The notes under the pieces are model-generated. The model ran no database searches. It was not told the origin of the DNA and saw only the letters and a program-made list of their open reading frames with translations. 64,000 bases of DNA from Novosphingobium sp. Fuku2-ISO-50 (GTDB lineage: Bacteria; Pseudomonadota; Alphaproteobacteria; Sphingomonadales; Sphingomonadaceae), in contig NZ_KQ954285.1 of NCBI RefSeq assembly GCF_001519055.1, positions 510,678-574,677 on the forward strand, in the 5' to 3' direction. Position 1 is the stretch's first letter; every line of letters starts with the position of its first letter. The translations under genes were made by a program, and so were the position numbers. This document shows positions 44,891 to 53,900 of this stretch, in pieces.

Positions 44891-45349
44891 TTACTCGGCG
44901 GTGACGATCGTTGCCTTGCGGATCACGCCGGGCTTTGCCGGCGGTTCGCCCTTGGGCAGCGCGTCGACGTGTTCCATGCCGCTTTCGACTTCGCCCCACA
45001 CGGTATATTGCCGATCGAGGAAGCGCGCATCGTCAAAGCAGATGAAGAACTGGCTGTTGGCCGAATTCGGATTCTGCGTCCGCGCCATCGAGCAGACGCC
45101 GCGCACATGCGGGACATCGTTGAATTCCGCCTTGAGATCGGGCTTCTTCGAACCGCCCATGCCGGTCCCCTGCGGGCAACCGCCTTGCGCCATGAAGCCG
45201 GGGATCACGCGGTGAAACTTCACCCCGTCGTAGAATCCCTCGTTCACCAGCTCCTTGATCCGTTCGACATGACCGGGCGCCTTGTCGGGGCGCAGTCGGA
45301 TCACGACGTCGCCCGTGTCGAGCGAGAACACCAGTTTTTCTTCGGCCAT
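44891..45349 (-). CDS. ppiB: Cytosolic cyclophilin-type peptidyl-prolyl isomerase
   Basis: 152 residues without a signal peptide. Cyclophilin core: VIRLRPDKAPGHVERI, FYDGVKFHRVIPGFMAQGG (active-site Arg/Phe), GVCSMARTQNPNSANSQFFI and FLDRQYTVWGEVESGM. ATG 45349 with AAGGACGC upstream. A tandem repeat (45404-45446) lies in its promoter-side region. Catalyses proline isomerisation in the cytoplasm. Confidence 0.93.
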   Translation of the reverse strand: MAEEKLVFSLDTGDVVIRLRPDKAPGHVERIKELVNEGFYDGVKFHRVIPGFMAQGGCPQGTGMGGSKKPDLKAEFNDVPHVRGVCSMARTQNPNSANSQFFICFDDARFLDRQYTVWGEVESGMEHVDALPKGEPPAKPGVIRKATIVTAE

Positions 45350-45403
45350 TGCTTGCGTCCTTTTTTGCCAATTGCCGCCGATATAGGAGGTTTGCGGGCA
45401 TTG

Positions 45404-45446
45404 TCGACATTGGGTCGACATTGGGTCGACATTGGATCGACATTGG
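45404..45446. repeat. 11-bp tandem repeat, four copies
   Basis: TCGACATTGGG, TCGACATTGGG, TCGACATTGGA, TCGACATTGG: four head-to-tail copies between the divergent ppiB and DUF1489 starts. The 11-bp period equals roughly one helical turn, so the units face the same side of the DNA. Confidence 0.92.
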
Positions 45447-45499
45447 CTTGCGCCTTGGGCCACCTTCCCTTTCGGCGTCCGGCCCCCTAGATCGGCGTC

Positions 45500-45892
45500 A
45501 TGCCGCTCAACATGACCAAAGTTGCCTATGGCGCACAATCGCTTGACGAAGTTCACGGCTGGTTTGCCGATCGCGGCGCCGAGGCGCGGCTGACCACGCG
45601 CAATCTGCCGCGCCGCCATGCCGAAATGATCGGCGGGTCGCTGTATTGGATTCTCAAGCACCAACTCGTCGCGCGCTCGGAAATCCTGGGCTTTGCCGAG
45701 GCGCCCGACGGACGGACGGAGATCATCATCTCCACCCGCCTGATCGAGGTTCACCCCCGCCCGCGCCGCGCGCATCAGGGCTGGCGCTATCTCGACGAAA
45801 GCGAGGTGCCCGCCGATCTCGCCTCGGGCGACAGCGCCGATGTCATGCCCGCGCATCTTGCCGGCGAACTGGCGAAGCTGGGCCTCGTTTAA
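45500..45892 (+). CDS. DUF1489 family protein
   Basis: 130 residues. TTRNLPRRHAEMIGGSLYWILKHQLVARSEILGF and HPRPRRAHQGWRYL are the conserved blocks of DUF1489 (COG5458), an alphaproteobacterial family without known function. It ends 4 bp inside the convergent FrnE-like gene. Confidence 0.88.
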   Translation: MPLNMTKVAYGAQSLDEVHGWFADRGAEARLTTRNLPRRHAEMIGGSLYWILKHQLVARSEILGFAEAPDGRTEIIISTRLIEVHPRPRRAHQGWRYLDESEVPADLASGDSADVMPAHLAGELAKLGLV

Positions 45893-46572
45893 GCGGCAGT
45901 CTCGCGCGCGACGACGCGGCGCAGCGCAGCGGTATAGGTCGCCGGGTCTTGCGCGCCGGGGATCAGGTATTTGCCGTTGACGATCATCGCCGGAACGCCG
46001 GTGATGTTCCAGTCCCACGCCTGTTGCTCCCCGGCGGTGACGATCGCATCGAGTTCGTCATCGGCGAGCGCCGCCGCAGCCTCGGCGCGGTCGATCCCCA
46101 CCGCAGCGGCAATGTCGATCAGCGCCGCCGGGTCCGAAACATTGCACCGGGCCTGAAAATGCGCGTCGAACAGCGCGTGTTTGAGCCGCCCCTGCACTTG
46201 CGCCCCATGATCGCGCAGCGCCATGACCAGCAGCTTGTGCGCGGCCCGCGTGTTCCACATCATCGCCGGGGGCGGATCGCCTGCGCCGCTGTAATCGAAC
46301 GAATAGCCCGCCTGCGCGGCGATTTCGCGCAGGCGTTCGCGGCCTTGCGCGGCCTCATCGGCGCTACGGCCATATTTGCGCATGATGTGTGCGCGCTGGT
46401 CCTCGCCTTCGGGCGGCATGTCGGGATTGAGCTCGAAGGGGTGAAAGCGGATCGTCGCGGCCACTTCGTCATGAAGCCCGGCCAGCGCGGTTTCGAGCTG
46501 GCGCGTGCCGATCACGCACCATGGGCACATGACATCCGACCAGATGTCGATCGTGACGGGATGCGCGCTCAT
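45889..46572 (-). CDS. DsbA-family oxidoreductase, FrnE-like
   Basis: 227 residues, no signal peptide, so cytosolic. Thioredoxin-fold active site CPWC in DIWSDVMCPWCVIGTRQLE, the helical insertion, and the cis-Pro region TGVPAMIVNGKYLIPGAQ. The FrnE/2-hydroxychromene isomerase-related group includes polyketide-associated and stress-related disulphide isomerases. Its start overlaps the nudC stop by 4 bp (ATGA), so it is translationally coupled to nudC. Confidence 0.9.
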   Translation of the reverse strand: MSAHPVTIDIWSDVMCPWCVIGTRQLETALAGLHDEVAATIRFHPFELNPDMPPEGEDQRAHIMRKYGRSADEAAQGRERLREIAAQAGYSFDYSGAGDPPPAMMWNTRAAHKLLVMALRDHGAQVQGRLKHALFDAHFQARCNVSDPAALIDIAAAVGIDRAEAAAALADDELDAIVTAGEQQAWDWNITGVPAMIVNGKYLIPGAQDPATYTAALRRVVARETAA

Positions 46573-47459
46573 GCGTTAAGCCACCAACGGATCAGGTGAT
46601 GGGCAATCGCAAACGGCGGCGGCGCGACGAACGATGCATCGGCATCGCCACGCATCGCCGCCACGATGTCATCGCGGGTAAACCAGCGCGCATCGTCAAG
46701 CTCGGTCCGATCGATGGTCAGCGCCTCGCTGTCGGCGAAAGCATGGCACGCGATCATCAACGACGAAGGAAACGGCCAGGGCTGGCTGGCGACATAGCGC
46801 ACATCGCGCACGACCAGCCCGGCCTCTTCGGAAATTTCGCGCGCGACCGCTTCCTCGACCGTTTCGCCCGGCTCGACAAACCCGGCGAGCGCCGAATAGC
46901 GGCGCGCCGGAAAACGCGGCTGACGCCCGAGCAACAGCCGCCCCTCGTACTCGACGGTCATGATGGTGACCGGATCGACACGCGGAAAATGTTCGGCGCG
47001 GCACGCTTGGTTGGTGCAATTGCGCTGCCAGCCGCCCTTGGTCAGCTTTGTCGCATGGCCGCAGCGCGCGCAAAAACGGTGCCGCGCGTGCCAGTCGACC
47101 AGTGCCTTGGCCGCGCCGTAAACGGCAAGATCGGGCGGGCTGAGCAGGCCCATGACCTGCCACAGACGCGGATCGGGCGGCGCCGTGCTGCCGACACCGG
47201 CCAATTTGGGATCGACCGCTGCAAAAGCCGCGCGCCCATCGGGACCAAGGCCCAGAAACACCAGCTCCGCCGCTTCGTCGGCATCGGCCAGCGTCCCCCA
47301 TTCAAGCCCGCCGTCTGCCGCGACCAGCGGCGCCAGCCCATCGAGCCGCAAGAGCCGCGCGCGCCAATTGGTCAGCGCCGCCAGCTTGTCCGGATCGGAT
47401 CGCACGGCATCGGCGCGATCGATCACCGAGCCGGAAAAAGCGATCGTCGTATCGGTCAT
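46569..47459 (-). CDS. nudC: NAD(+) diphosphatase / NAD-cap decapping NUDIX hydrolase
   Basis: 296 residues. A zinc ribbon (FCARCGHATKL, NCTNQACRAEHFPR) is followed by a NUDIX box (GFVEPGETVEEAVAREISEEAGL) and the NudC hallmark SQPWPFPSSLM. It hydrolyses NADH/NAD+ and removes NAD caps from RNA. Start ATG 47459; ATG 47471, with AGGTGA closely upstream, is an alternative. First gene of a two-gene unit with the FrnE-like protein. Confidence 0.93.
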   Translation of the reverse strand: MTDTTIAFSGSVIDRADAVRSDPDKLAALTNWRARLLRLDGLAPLVAADGGLEWGTLADADEAAELVFLGLGPDGRAAFAAVDPKLAGVGSTAPPDPRLWQVMGLLSPPDLAVYGAAKALVDWHARHRFCARCGHATKLTKGGWQRNCTNQACRAEHFPRVDPVTIMTVEYEGRLLLGRQPRFPARRYSALAGFVEPGETVEEAVAREISEEAGLVVRDVRYVASQPWPFPSSLMIACHAFADSEALTIDRTELDDARWFTRDDIVAAMRGDADASFVAPPPFAIAHHLIRWWLNA

Positions 47460-47538
47460 GCAGCGCCCCATTCACCTGAAAGACCGCGCCGTGACAGGGC
47501 CGTCCGATCCACAAAATCCGCCATGATTCTCTCCCGCT

Positions 47539-48645
47539 TCAGCCCTCGCGCCGTTCTTCGCGCGTGGCGATGGCGATCCGCGCCGCCTTGGCAAACACCG
47601 TGGGCAAACCGGCCGCTTCAATCGCCTCAAGCGGCCAATATTCGCCGGACCAAATTTCAGTGGGCCAAATTTCAGTGGGCCCACGCTCGCTCGACAAGTG
47701 AACCATGTCATCCCCCTCGCAAAGCATCAATTGCAAATCGAGATCGAAATGAGTGAAGCCGTGGCGCACCACCCCGCCCTTGCGCCAGGGCCCGGCAAAC
47801 GGCGGCTGACCATGCCCGTCGGCGCGCGCGGTCCAGCCGTCATCGGGCAGCGCGCGCATCCCGCCGAGCATGCCCTTGCCCGGTCGGCGCACCAGCCAGA
47901 CCGCGCCGTCGCGCTCGATCCACCAGACATGGCCGGTGCGCTGCGGCTTGGCCTTTTTGGGCGCCTTGGCGGGCAGCGTGTCGGCCACTCCCAGCGCCTC
48001 TGCCCGGCAATCCCCGCGCAAGGGGCACAACAGGCAGCGCGGGTTGCGCGTGGTGCAGATCGTTGCGCCCAGATCCATCATGGCTTGCGCGAAATCGCCC
48101 GCACGCGTGTCGGGGGTGATCGTCGCGGCGGCGGCGCGGATGGCCCCGCGCGATCCGGGCAAAGGCTCGGCAATCGCAAACAGCCGCGCGACGACGCGTT
48201 CGACATTGGCATCGACCACCACCGCCCGTCGGTCGTACGCGATCGCCGCAACCGCCGCCGCCGTATAGGCGCCCAGCCCCGGCAGCGCGCGCAGCCCGGC
48301 CTCGTCATCGGGAAAGGCGCCGATCCGCGCGACTTCGCGGGCGCAGGCGATCAGATTGCGCGCGCGGCTGTAATAGCCAAGCCCCGCCCAGGCGGCCATG
48401 ACATCGGCCTCGCCGGCGGCGGCCAGCGCGGCGACATCGGGCCAGCGTTCGACAAAACGCGCGAAATAGGGCTGCACCGCCGCGACCGTGGTCTGTTGCA
48501 GCATCACTTCGGACAGCCACACGCGATAGGGATCGGGCGGGGCCGCGCCCGGCGGGCTGCGCCAGGGGAGGCTGCGCGCATGGCTGTCATACCAGCGCAG
48601 AAGCGCAAAGGATGGGGATCGATCGGTCTGAACGCTGGCCTGCAT
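47539..48645 (-). CDS. mutY: A/G-specific adenine DNA glycosylase
   Basis: Removes adenine mispaired with 8-oxoguanine. 368 residues: the catalytic Glu lies in LSEVMLQQTTV, the helix-hairpin-helix GLGYYSRARNLI/LPGLGAYTAAAV is followed by the catalytic Asp in VDANVERVVARLF, and the 4Fe-4S ligands are C-x6-C-x2-C-x5-C (CTTRNPRCLLCPLRGDC). The C-terminal NUDIX-like 8-oxoG recognition domain contains an in-frame 15-bp duplication (PTEIWPTEIW). Only 29 bp separate its start from the divergent dciA. Confidence 0.95.
   Translation of the reverse strand: MQASVQTDRSPSFALLRWYDSHARSLPWRSPPGAAPPDPYRVWLSEVMLQQTTVAAVQPYFARFVERWPDVAALAAAGEADVMAAWAGLGYYSRARNLIACAREVARIGAFPDDEAGLRALPGLGAYTAAAVAAIAYDRRAVVVDANVERVVARLFAIAEPLPGSRGAIRAAAATITPDTRAGDFAQAMMDLGATICTTRNPRCLLCPLRGDCRAEALGVADTLPAKAPKKAKPQRTGHVWWIERDGAVWLVRRPGKGMLGGMRALPDDGWTARADGHGQPPFAGPWRKGGVVRHGFTHFDLDLQLMLCEGDDMVHLSSERGPTEIWPTEIWSGEYWPLEAIEAAGLPTVFAKAARIAIATREERREG
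47650..47679. repeat. 15-bp perfect tandem duplication inside mutY
   Basis: CCAAATTTCAGTGGG twice head-to-tail. It is in frame and encodes a repeated PTEIW near the C-terminus of MutY. Confidence 0.9.
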
Positions 48646-48674
48646 GACGCGGCTATGGCATGGGACGCGGCGTG

Positions 48675-49226
48675 ATGGAACGTGACCGCAAGGGTTCAAA
48701 ACCGGAAAAGCCAAAGGCCCCGCGCACTTTTGAGCGCGCCCGGGGCGGCGAAGCGCGCATGATCGGCGATCTGATGCCCGCCATCGGCCGCACGGCATTC
48801 CGCCGCTTCGGCTTTGTCCAGTCGAGCGTCGTCACGCGCTGGCCCGAAATCGTGGGCACCGGCCATGCCCGCCATTGCGCGCCCGAATCGATCCGCTTTC
48901 CGGTTGGTGAAAAGGCCGAAGGGACGCTGCACCTCGTGGTCAGCCCCGGCCATGCGCCGATCATTCAGCATGTCATCCCCGAGATCATCGACCGGGTGAA
49001 CCGCTTTTTCGGCTATCGCGCCGTGGCGAAAGTGCGCATGCGGCAAGGCGCGGTTCAGCCGCCGGCAGCCAAAGAGCCCAAGGCGCCGCCGCCCTCGCTG
49101 AAACCGGTTCCGATCGAACTGGGCGACAGCTTGCGCGACATCGGCGATCCCGAGCTGCGCACGGTGCTCGAATCGCTGGCGCGCAGCCTGGAACGGATGA
49201 GCGGCAAAGCAGAACGTCAGGGGTAA
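48675..49226 (+). CDS. dciA: DciA-type (DUF721) replicative helicase loader candidate
   Basis: 183 residues with the DUF721 domain: IGDLMPAIGRTAFRRFGFVQSSVVTRWPEIVGTGHARHCAPESIRF and LHLVVSPGHAPIIQHVIPEIIDRVNRFFGY. DciA is the ancestral bacterial partner that loads DnaB at origins. A long Pro/Lys linker and a short helical tail follow the domain. ATG 48675 is chosen; ATG 48660 is in frame. It is followed 9 bp later by the first DsbA-like gene. Confidence 0.87.
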   Translation: MERDRKGSKPEKPKAPRTFERARGGEARMIGDLMPAIGRTAFRRFGFVQSSVVTRWPEIVGTGHARHCAPESIRFPVGEKAEGTLHLVVSPGHAPIIQHVIPEIIDRVNRFFGYRAVAKVRMRQGAVQPPAAKEPKAPPPSLKPVPIELGDSLRDIGDPELRTVLESLARSLERMSGKAERQG

Positions 49227-49235
49227 GCAAAGGTT

Positions 49236-49967
49236 ATGGGCATGACGAAGACTTTGAAACTGCTGATTCCGGCGCTGCTGGCCACACTGATCCCCGGGCT
49301 GATCACCACGCCGGCCATGGCCAAACCCGCCACGCCGCCCGCCCCGCACGCCGCGAACTGGAACGGCACGATCACCCGCACGCCAAACGGCGGGTATCTG
49401 CTCGGCAATCCGGCGGCGCCGCTGCACCTGGTCGCCTATATCAGCTATACGTGCCCGCATTGCGCCGACTTCGAGGCAGAGGCGGATGCCCCGGTTCGCA
49501 TCGGCATGATCGCCCCGGGCAAAGGCAGCTATGAAATCCGCCCATTCCTGCGCAACGGGCTCGATGTCGTCGCCGCGCTGCTTGCCGAATGCGGCCCGCC
49601 GTCGAAATTCTTTGCCAATACCCGGCTTATCCTGTCGACCCAGCGCGAATGGATGGCGCCTGCCGGTTCCTTGACCGAAGCGCAGAAGGGCCGTTGGGAA
49701 AGCCCCGATTTCGCTACCAAGATGCGCGCCATCGCCTCCGATCTCGGGCTCTATGCGATCATGGAGCGCCGCGGCTACGACCGGGTCGAGCTTGACCGCT
49801 GCCTCGCCAACAAGCCGCTCGCCGACCGCCTTGCCAAGCAGACGCAGGAAGCCTCCGAAAAAGATTTCGTGCAGGGCACGCCTGCCTTCCTGATCGACGG
49901 CGTGCCGCTGGCCGGGACGTATACCTGGGACTCGCTGAAGCCACAGCTTGACGCACGGCTGCGCTGA
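49236..49967 (+). CDS. Exported DsbA-like thioredoxin-fold protein (CPHC)
   Basis: 243 residues: signal peptide ending TTPAMA, then a thioredoxin fold with active site CPHC (AYISYTCPHCADFEAEA), a helical insertion and cis-Pro in QGTPAFLIDGVPLAG. CPHC is the classic DsbA dithiol. It is tandem with a paralogue (next gene) and co-transcribed with dciA. Probably introduces or isomerises disulphides in the periplasm, or serves a particular client. Confidence 0.9.
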   Translation: MGMTKTLKLLIPALLATLIPGLITTPAMAKPATPPAPHAANWNGTITRTPNGGYLLGNPAAPLHLVAYISYTCPHCADFEAEADAPVRIGMIAPGKGSYEIRPFLRNGLDVVAALLAECGPPSKFFANTRLILSTQREWMAPAGSLTEAQKGRWESPDFATKMRAIASDLGLYAIMERRGYDRVELDRCLANKPLADRLAKQTQEASEKDFVQGTPAFLIDGVPLAGTYTWDSLKPQLDARLR

Positions 49968-50013
49968 CCCCTCCTGTTTCCAATCTGCGCGCGCCGCGAT
50001 AGGGTGCCGCCCG

Positions 50014-50061
50014 TTCCAGACGCCAATTCCAGACGCCAATTCCAGACGCCAATTCCAGACG
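50014..50061. repeat. 13-bp tandem repeat, 3.7 copies, before second DsbA-like gene
   Basis: TTCCAGACGCCAA three times, then TTCCAGACG, ending 17 bp before the ATG. It occupies the 5' leader between the two DsbA-like genes. Confidence 0.93.
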
Positions 50062-50078
50062 AAAGCCGGACCCGCCGC

Positions 50079-50840
50079 ATGAAACCGACCCGCCCCGCCC
50101 GTTTTGCCGTTTTGGCCCTTGCCGCGATGCCGCTCGCATTCGGCCTTGCCGCTTGCGGCAAGAAAAACGATGCCGCTGCCGTGGCCGAAGCTCCGCTGCC
50201 CAAAGTCGGCGCTCCGGCGGGCAAGCAATGGGCCGACGTGATCACTGCGACGCCCGACGGCGGCTATCTGATGGGCAACCCCGATGCCCCGCTCAAGCTG
50301 GTCGAATATGGCGCGCTGTCGTGTTCGCACTGCGCCGCGTTTGCCGCCGAGGGTTTCCCGCATTTGCGCGATGACTATGTGAATTCAGGCCGGGTCAGCT
50401 ATGAACTGCGCTTTTTCATGCTCAACCCGCTCGACGTGCCGTCGGTGCTGCTTGCGACATGCGGCAACGCGCCCGAAACGGTGATCCCGATGGCCGAACA
50501 GTTCTGGGGCTGGCAGGCCACGATGTTCGCCAATCTGAAGGCAGCAGGCGAGGGCGCAATGCAGCAGGTCCAGACTCTGCCCGCCAACCAGCGCCCGGCA
50601 GTCATCGCGCGGATCACCGGCATGAACGATTTCTTTGCCCAGCGCGGCATTGCCACCAGCCAGGGCGCGCAATGCCTGGGCGACATCGCCAAAGCCACGG
50701 CCCTTGCCAGCGGCACCGACAAGGCGACCAAGGAATTCAACGTCACCGGCACCCCGGCGTTCATTCTCAACGGACGCAATCTCGACATCGCCGAATGGAG
50801 CGCGCTCGAACCGATCCTGCAAAAAGCCGGCGCGCGTTGA
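50079..50840 (+). CDS. DsbA-like lipoprotein (CSHC)
   Basis: 253 residues. Lipoprotein signal with LAACGKK lipobox, then a thioredoxin fold with active site CSHC (YGALSCSHCAAFAAEGF), a helical insertion and cis-Pro in TGTPAFILNGRNLD. It is a membrane-tethered paralogue of the preceding protein (both share TPNGGYLLGNP/TPDGGYLMGNP before the fold). The altered inter-cysteine dipeptide should shift its redox potential. The upstream leader consists largely of a 13-bp tandem repeat. Confidence 0.9.
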   Translation: MKPTRPARFAVLALAAMPLAFGLAACGKKNDAAAVAEAPLPKVGAPAGKQWADVITATPDGGYLMGNPDAPLKLVEYGALSCSHCAAFAAEGFPHLRDDYVNSGRVSYELRFFMLNPLDVPSVLLATCGNAPETVIPMAEQFWGWQATMFANLKAAGEGAMQQVQTLPANQRPAVIARITGMNDFFAQRGIATSQGAQCLGDIAKATALASGTDKATKEFNVTGTPAFILNGRNLDIAEWSALEPILQKAGAR

Positions 50841-50855
50841 TCTGAACGAGGTGCG

Positions 50856-50931
50856 GCACCGGCCCGCTCCCCCACCCGGCCACCCACAGGGTACTATCGT
50901 CGGGTGGCCGGGTGGGGGAGCGGGCCGGTGC
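50856..50931. repeat. Perfect 30-bp inverted repeat between DsbA-like gene and smc
   Basis: Arms 50856-50885 and 50902-50931 are perfectly complementary over 30 bp, with a 16-bp loop (ACAGGGTACTATCGTC). The arms are extremely GC-rich (GCACCGGCCCGCTCCCCCAC...). There is no T-run on either side. It ends 46 bp before the smc start codon. This resembles a repeated palindromic intergenic element rather than an ordinary terminator. Confidence 0.95.
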
Positions 50932-50977
50932 GGCGCTCAAAATTCGCTCTTTCGCGAATTTCGAACAAGGAGGGCCC

Positions 50978-53900
50978 ATGCAGTTCAAACGGCTACGACT
51001 CTCGGGCTTCAAAAGCTTTGTCGAGCCGGCTGAACTGCGCATCGAACCCGGCCTGACCGGGGTTGTCGGGCCCAACGGCTGCGGCAAGTCCAACCTGCTC
51101 GAAGCGATCCGCTGGGTCATGGGCGAAAGCTCGGCCAAGGCGATGCGCGGCGGCGGCATGGACGATGTGATCTTTGCCGGAACCGCGCGCCGCCCCGCGC
51201 GCGATTTTGCCGAAGTGACGCTCAGCGCCGAAGTCGACGAGCCCGGCACCTATGGCACCGAGCTCGAAGTCGTGCGCCGCATCGAGCGCGGCGCGGGCAG
51301 CATCTATCGCGTCAACGGGCGCGACGTGCGCGCGCGCGACATCGCGCTGGTCTTTGCCGATGCCGCGACCGGCGCACACAGCCCCGCGCTGGTCAGCCAG
51401 GGGCGCATCGCCGCCGTGATCGCGGCCAAGCCTACCGAGCGGCGCATGATGCTCGAAGAAGCCGCCGGGATCGCCGGGCTGCATGTCCGCCGCCGCGAGG
51501 CCGAAACGCGGCTGCGCGCGACCGAAACCAATCTCGGGCGCCTCGAAGATCTGGTTACCGGGCTCGAAGCGCGCATCGGCGCGCTGCGCCGCCAGGCCCG
51601 CGCCGCCGAGCGCTACAAAACCCTGAGCGAGCGTATCCGCATCGCCGAAGCCTCGCTGGTGTTTGCCCGCTGGCGCGACGCAGCCGCCGCAGCCGAGGCG
51701 GCAAAGGCCGCGCTGGCGCAAGCCGAAGCCGCCGAAAGCGCCGCCCGCGAACAGGCGCAAACCGCGCAAGCGACGCAACACAGCGCCGCCGCCACACTGG
51801 CGCAAGCGCGCGAAACCCTGTTCGACCGCCGTCAGGACGCCCAGGCCCACGCCCAGCGCATGGCCGGTCTGTTGGCGCAATTGCAGGCCGCCGAAGATCG
51901 CCTGAACGACATCGACCGCCAGATCGCGCGGATCGAGACCGACCGCGATCAGGCCGACCGCCTGTCGCGCGACGCCGCCGAGGCGCAAGCGCGCCTGACG
52001 CGCGACCTCGCCGCCGCCGAAGCCGCGCTGAAAGACGAAGAGGAAGCCCGCCCCGCCGCCCGCGCCGCCCGCGACCGCGCCGAAGCGGACAGCCGCAACG
52101 CCGAACTCGCGCTCGCCGCCGCCACCGCCGAACAAGCCGGGATCGAGGCCGAATGGCGCGTCGCCGAGGCCGCCGTAACCGCCGCGCGCCAACGTCTCGC
52201 GCGAATCGAGGCCGACGCCGCCCGGATCGCCGCGCAAGCCGAGGCGCTGGCACGCGAACCCGACCCGGCCTTGCGCGTCGCGGAAGCCGAAGCCGCGCGA
52301 GACGAGGCCGCGACTGCGCTTGCCGCCGCGCGCGAGGCCCGCGCCACACTGACCGCACGGCGCGAAGCGCTGACCGAAACGCGCGACGCCGCAGCGCAGG
52401 CGCTCGCCGCCGCCCGCGCCGAGCTGATCGGCGTCGAGCGCGAGGCCGAAGCGCTCGCGCGTGACAAGGCGGCGCGCGACAAGGCCGCCGCGCAAAAAGG
52501 CCGTGGCCCGACCGCGCTGTCGGCCACGCGCGTCGCCCAAGGCTATGAGCGCGCGCTGGCCGCCGTACTGGGCCGCGATGCCATGGCGCCGGTCGGCCCG
52601 GCCCCTGCGACCAGCGAGGGCCGGTTCTGGACAGGCGCCACGCCGCCCGCGCCGCTGCCCGATTCGTTGGCGCACCATGTCACCGCCGCGCCCGACGAAC
52701 TGGCCGCGCGGCTGGCGCTGGTGCGCGTGGCCGATGCCGACGACGGGCGTGCCTTGGCGCCGGGCGAATGGCTGGTGACCCGCAACGGACGCCTGCGCCG
52801 CTGGGACGGCTTTGTCGCCGCCGGGGAAGGCGCCGCCGAAGCCGCCTTGCTCGAAGCCGAAAACCGTCTGGACGCGTTGCAGGCCCTGCTCCCCCCGCGC
52901 CGCGCCGCACAGGCGCAAGCGGTCGAAGCCGATGCCGCCGCGCGCAACGGGCTGGCCGTGGTGCAATCCGAGCTGGCCGCGACCGAGCGCGCGCTGGCCG
53001 GTGCCGGCGATGCCGAACGCGCCGCGCTGCGCATGCTCGACGCGGCGCAAGGCGCGCAAACGCTGCGACGAACGCGCACCGACGAACTCGCCCGCGCCAA
53101 CGCCGATTGCGAACAGCAACGCAGCCTTGCCATGGCCGAACTGGCCGGTGCCGAAGAACGCCGCGCCGCGCTGCCCAATCCCGCCGCCGGGCGCGCCGCG
53201 CTTGAAGCCGCGCGCACACGCAACCAGACCGCGCGCACCATGTTGCAAAGCGCCAGCGCCGCGCTGGCCGCCGCTGATCAGGCCATCGCCGTCGGGCGCG
53301 AACGGCTGACGGCGATGAAGAACGACATCCGCAATTGGCAATCGCGCGCAGGCGACGCCGCGCGACGGCTGGCCGACATGGCGACGCGCGCCGACGAATT
53401 GACCGCCGAACGCGCGGTCCATGCCGCCAAACCCCCGGCCCTGACCGCCGAACTCGATGCCGGGGAAGCGCTGCGCGACCGGCTCGCCGCCGACCTCGCC
53501 GCCGCCGAAGCCGCGCAGACGCAAGCCGAAGGCGCCGGTTCCGCCGCCGACCGCGCGCTCTCGGCGGCGACCGAAGCGCTCGCCGCCACGCGCGAGGCCC
53601 GCGCCGGGCTCGCCGCGCGCGCGCAGAACGAAGAGCAGCGCCGACAGGAAATGGCGGCGATTTCGGGCGAACGTTTCCAGTGTCCGCCGCCGTTGCTGCC
53701 GGGCAAGCTCGGCTTCGTCGGCGAGGATGTCGGAGCCGCAAGCGCGGTCAGCGCCGATCATGACAAGCTGGTGGCTGAACGCGAGCGGCTGGGGCCGGTC
53801 AATCTGGTCGCCGCCGATGACCTCGCCGCCGCCGAAGCCGAACATGGCACGACGATCCGCGAACGCGCCGAGCTGATCGAGGCGGTCGGCCGACTGCGCG

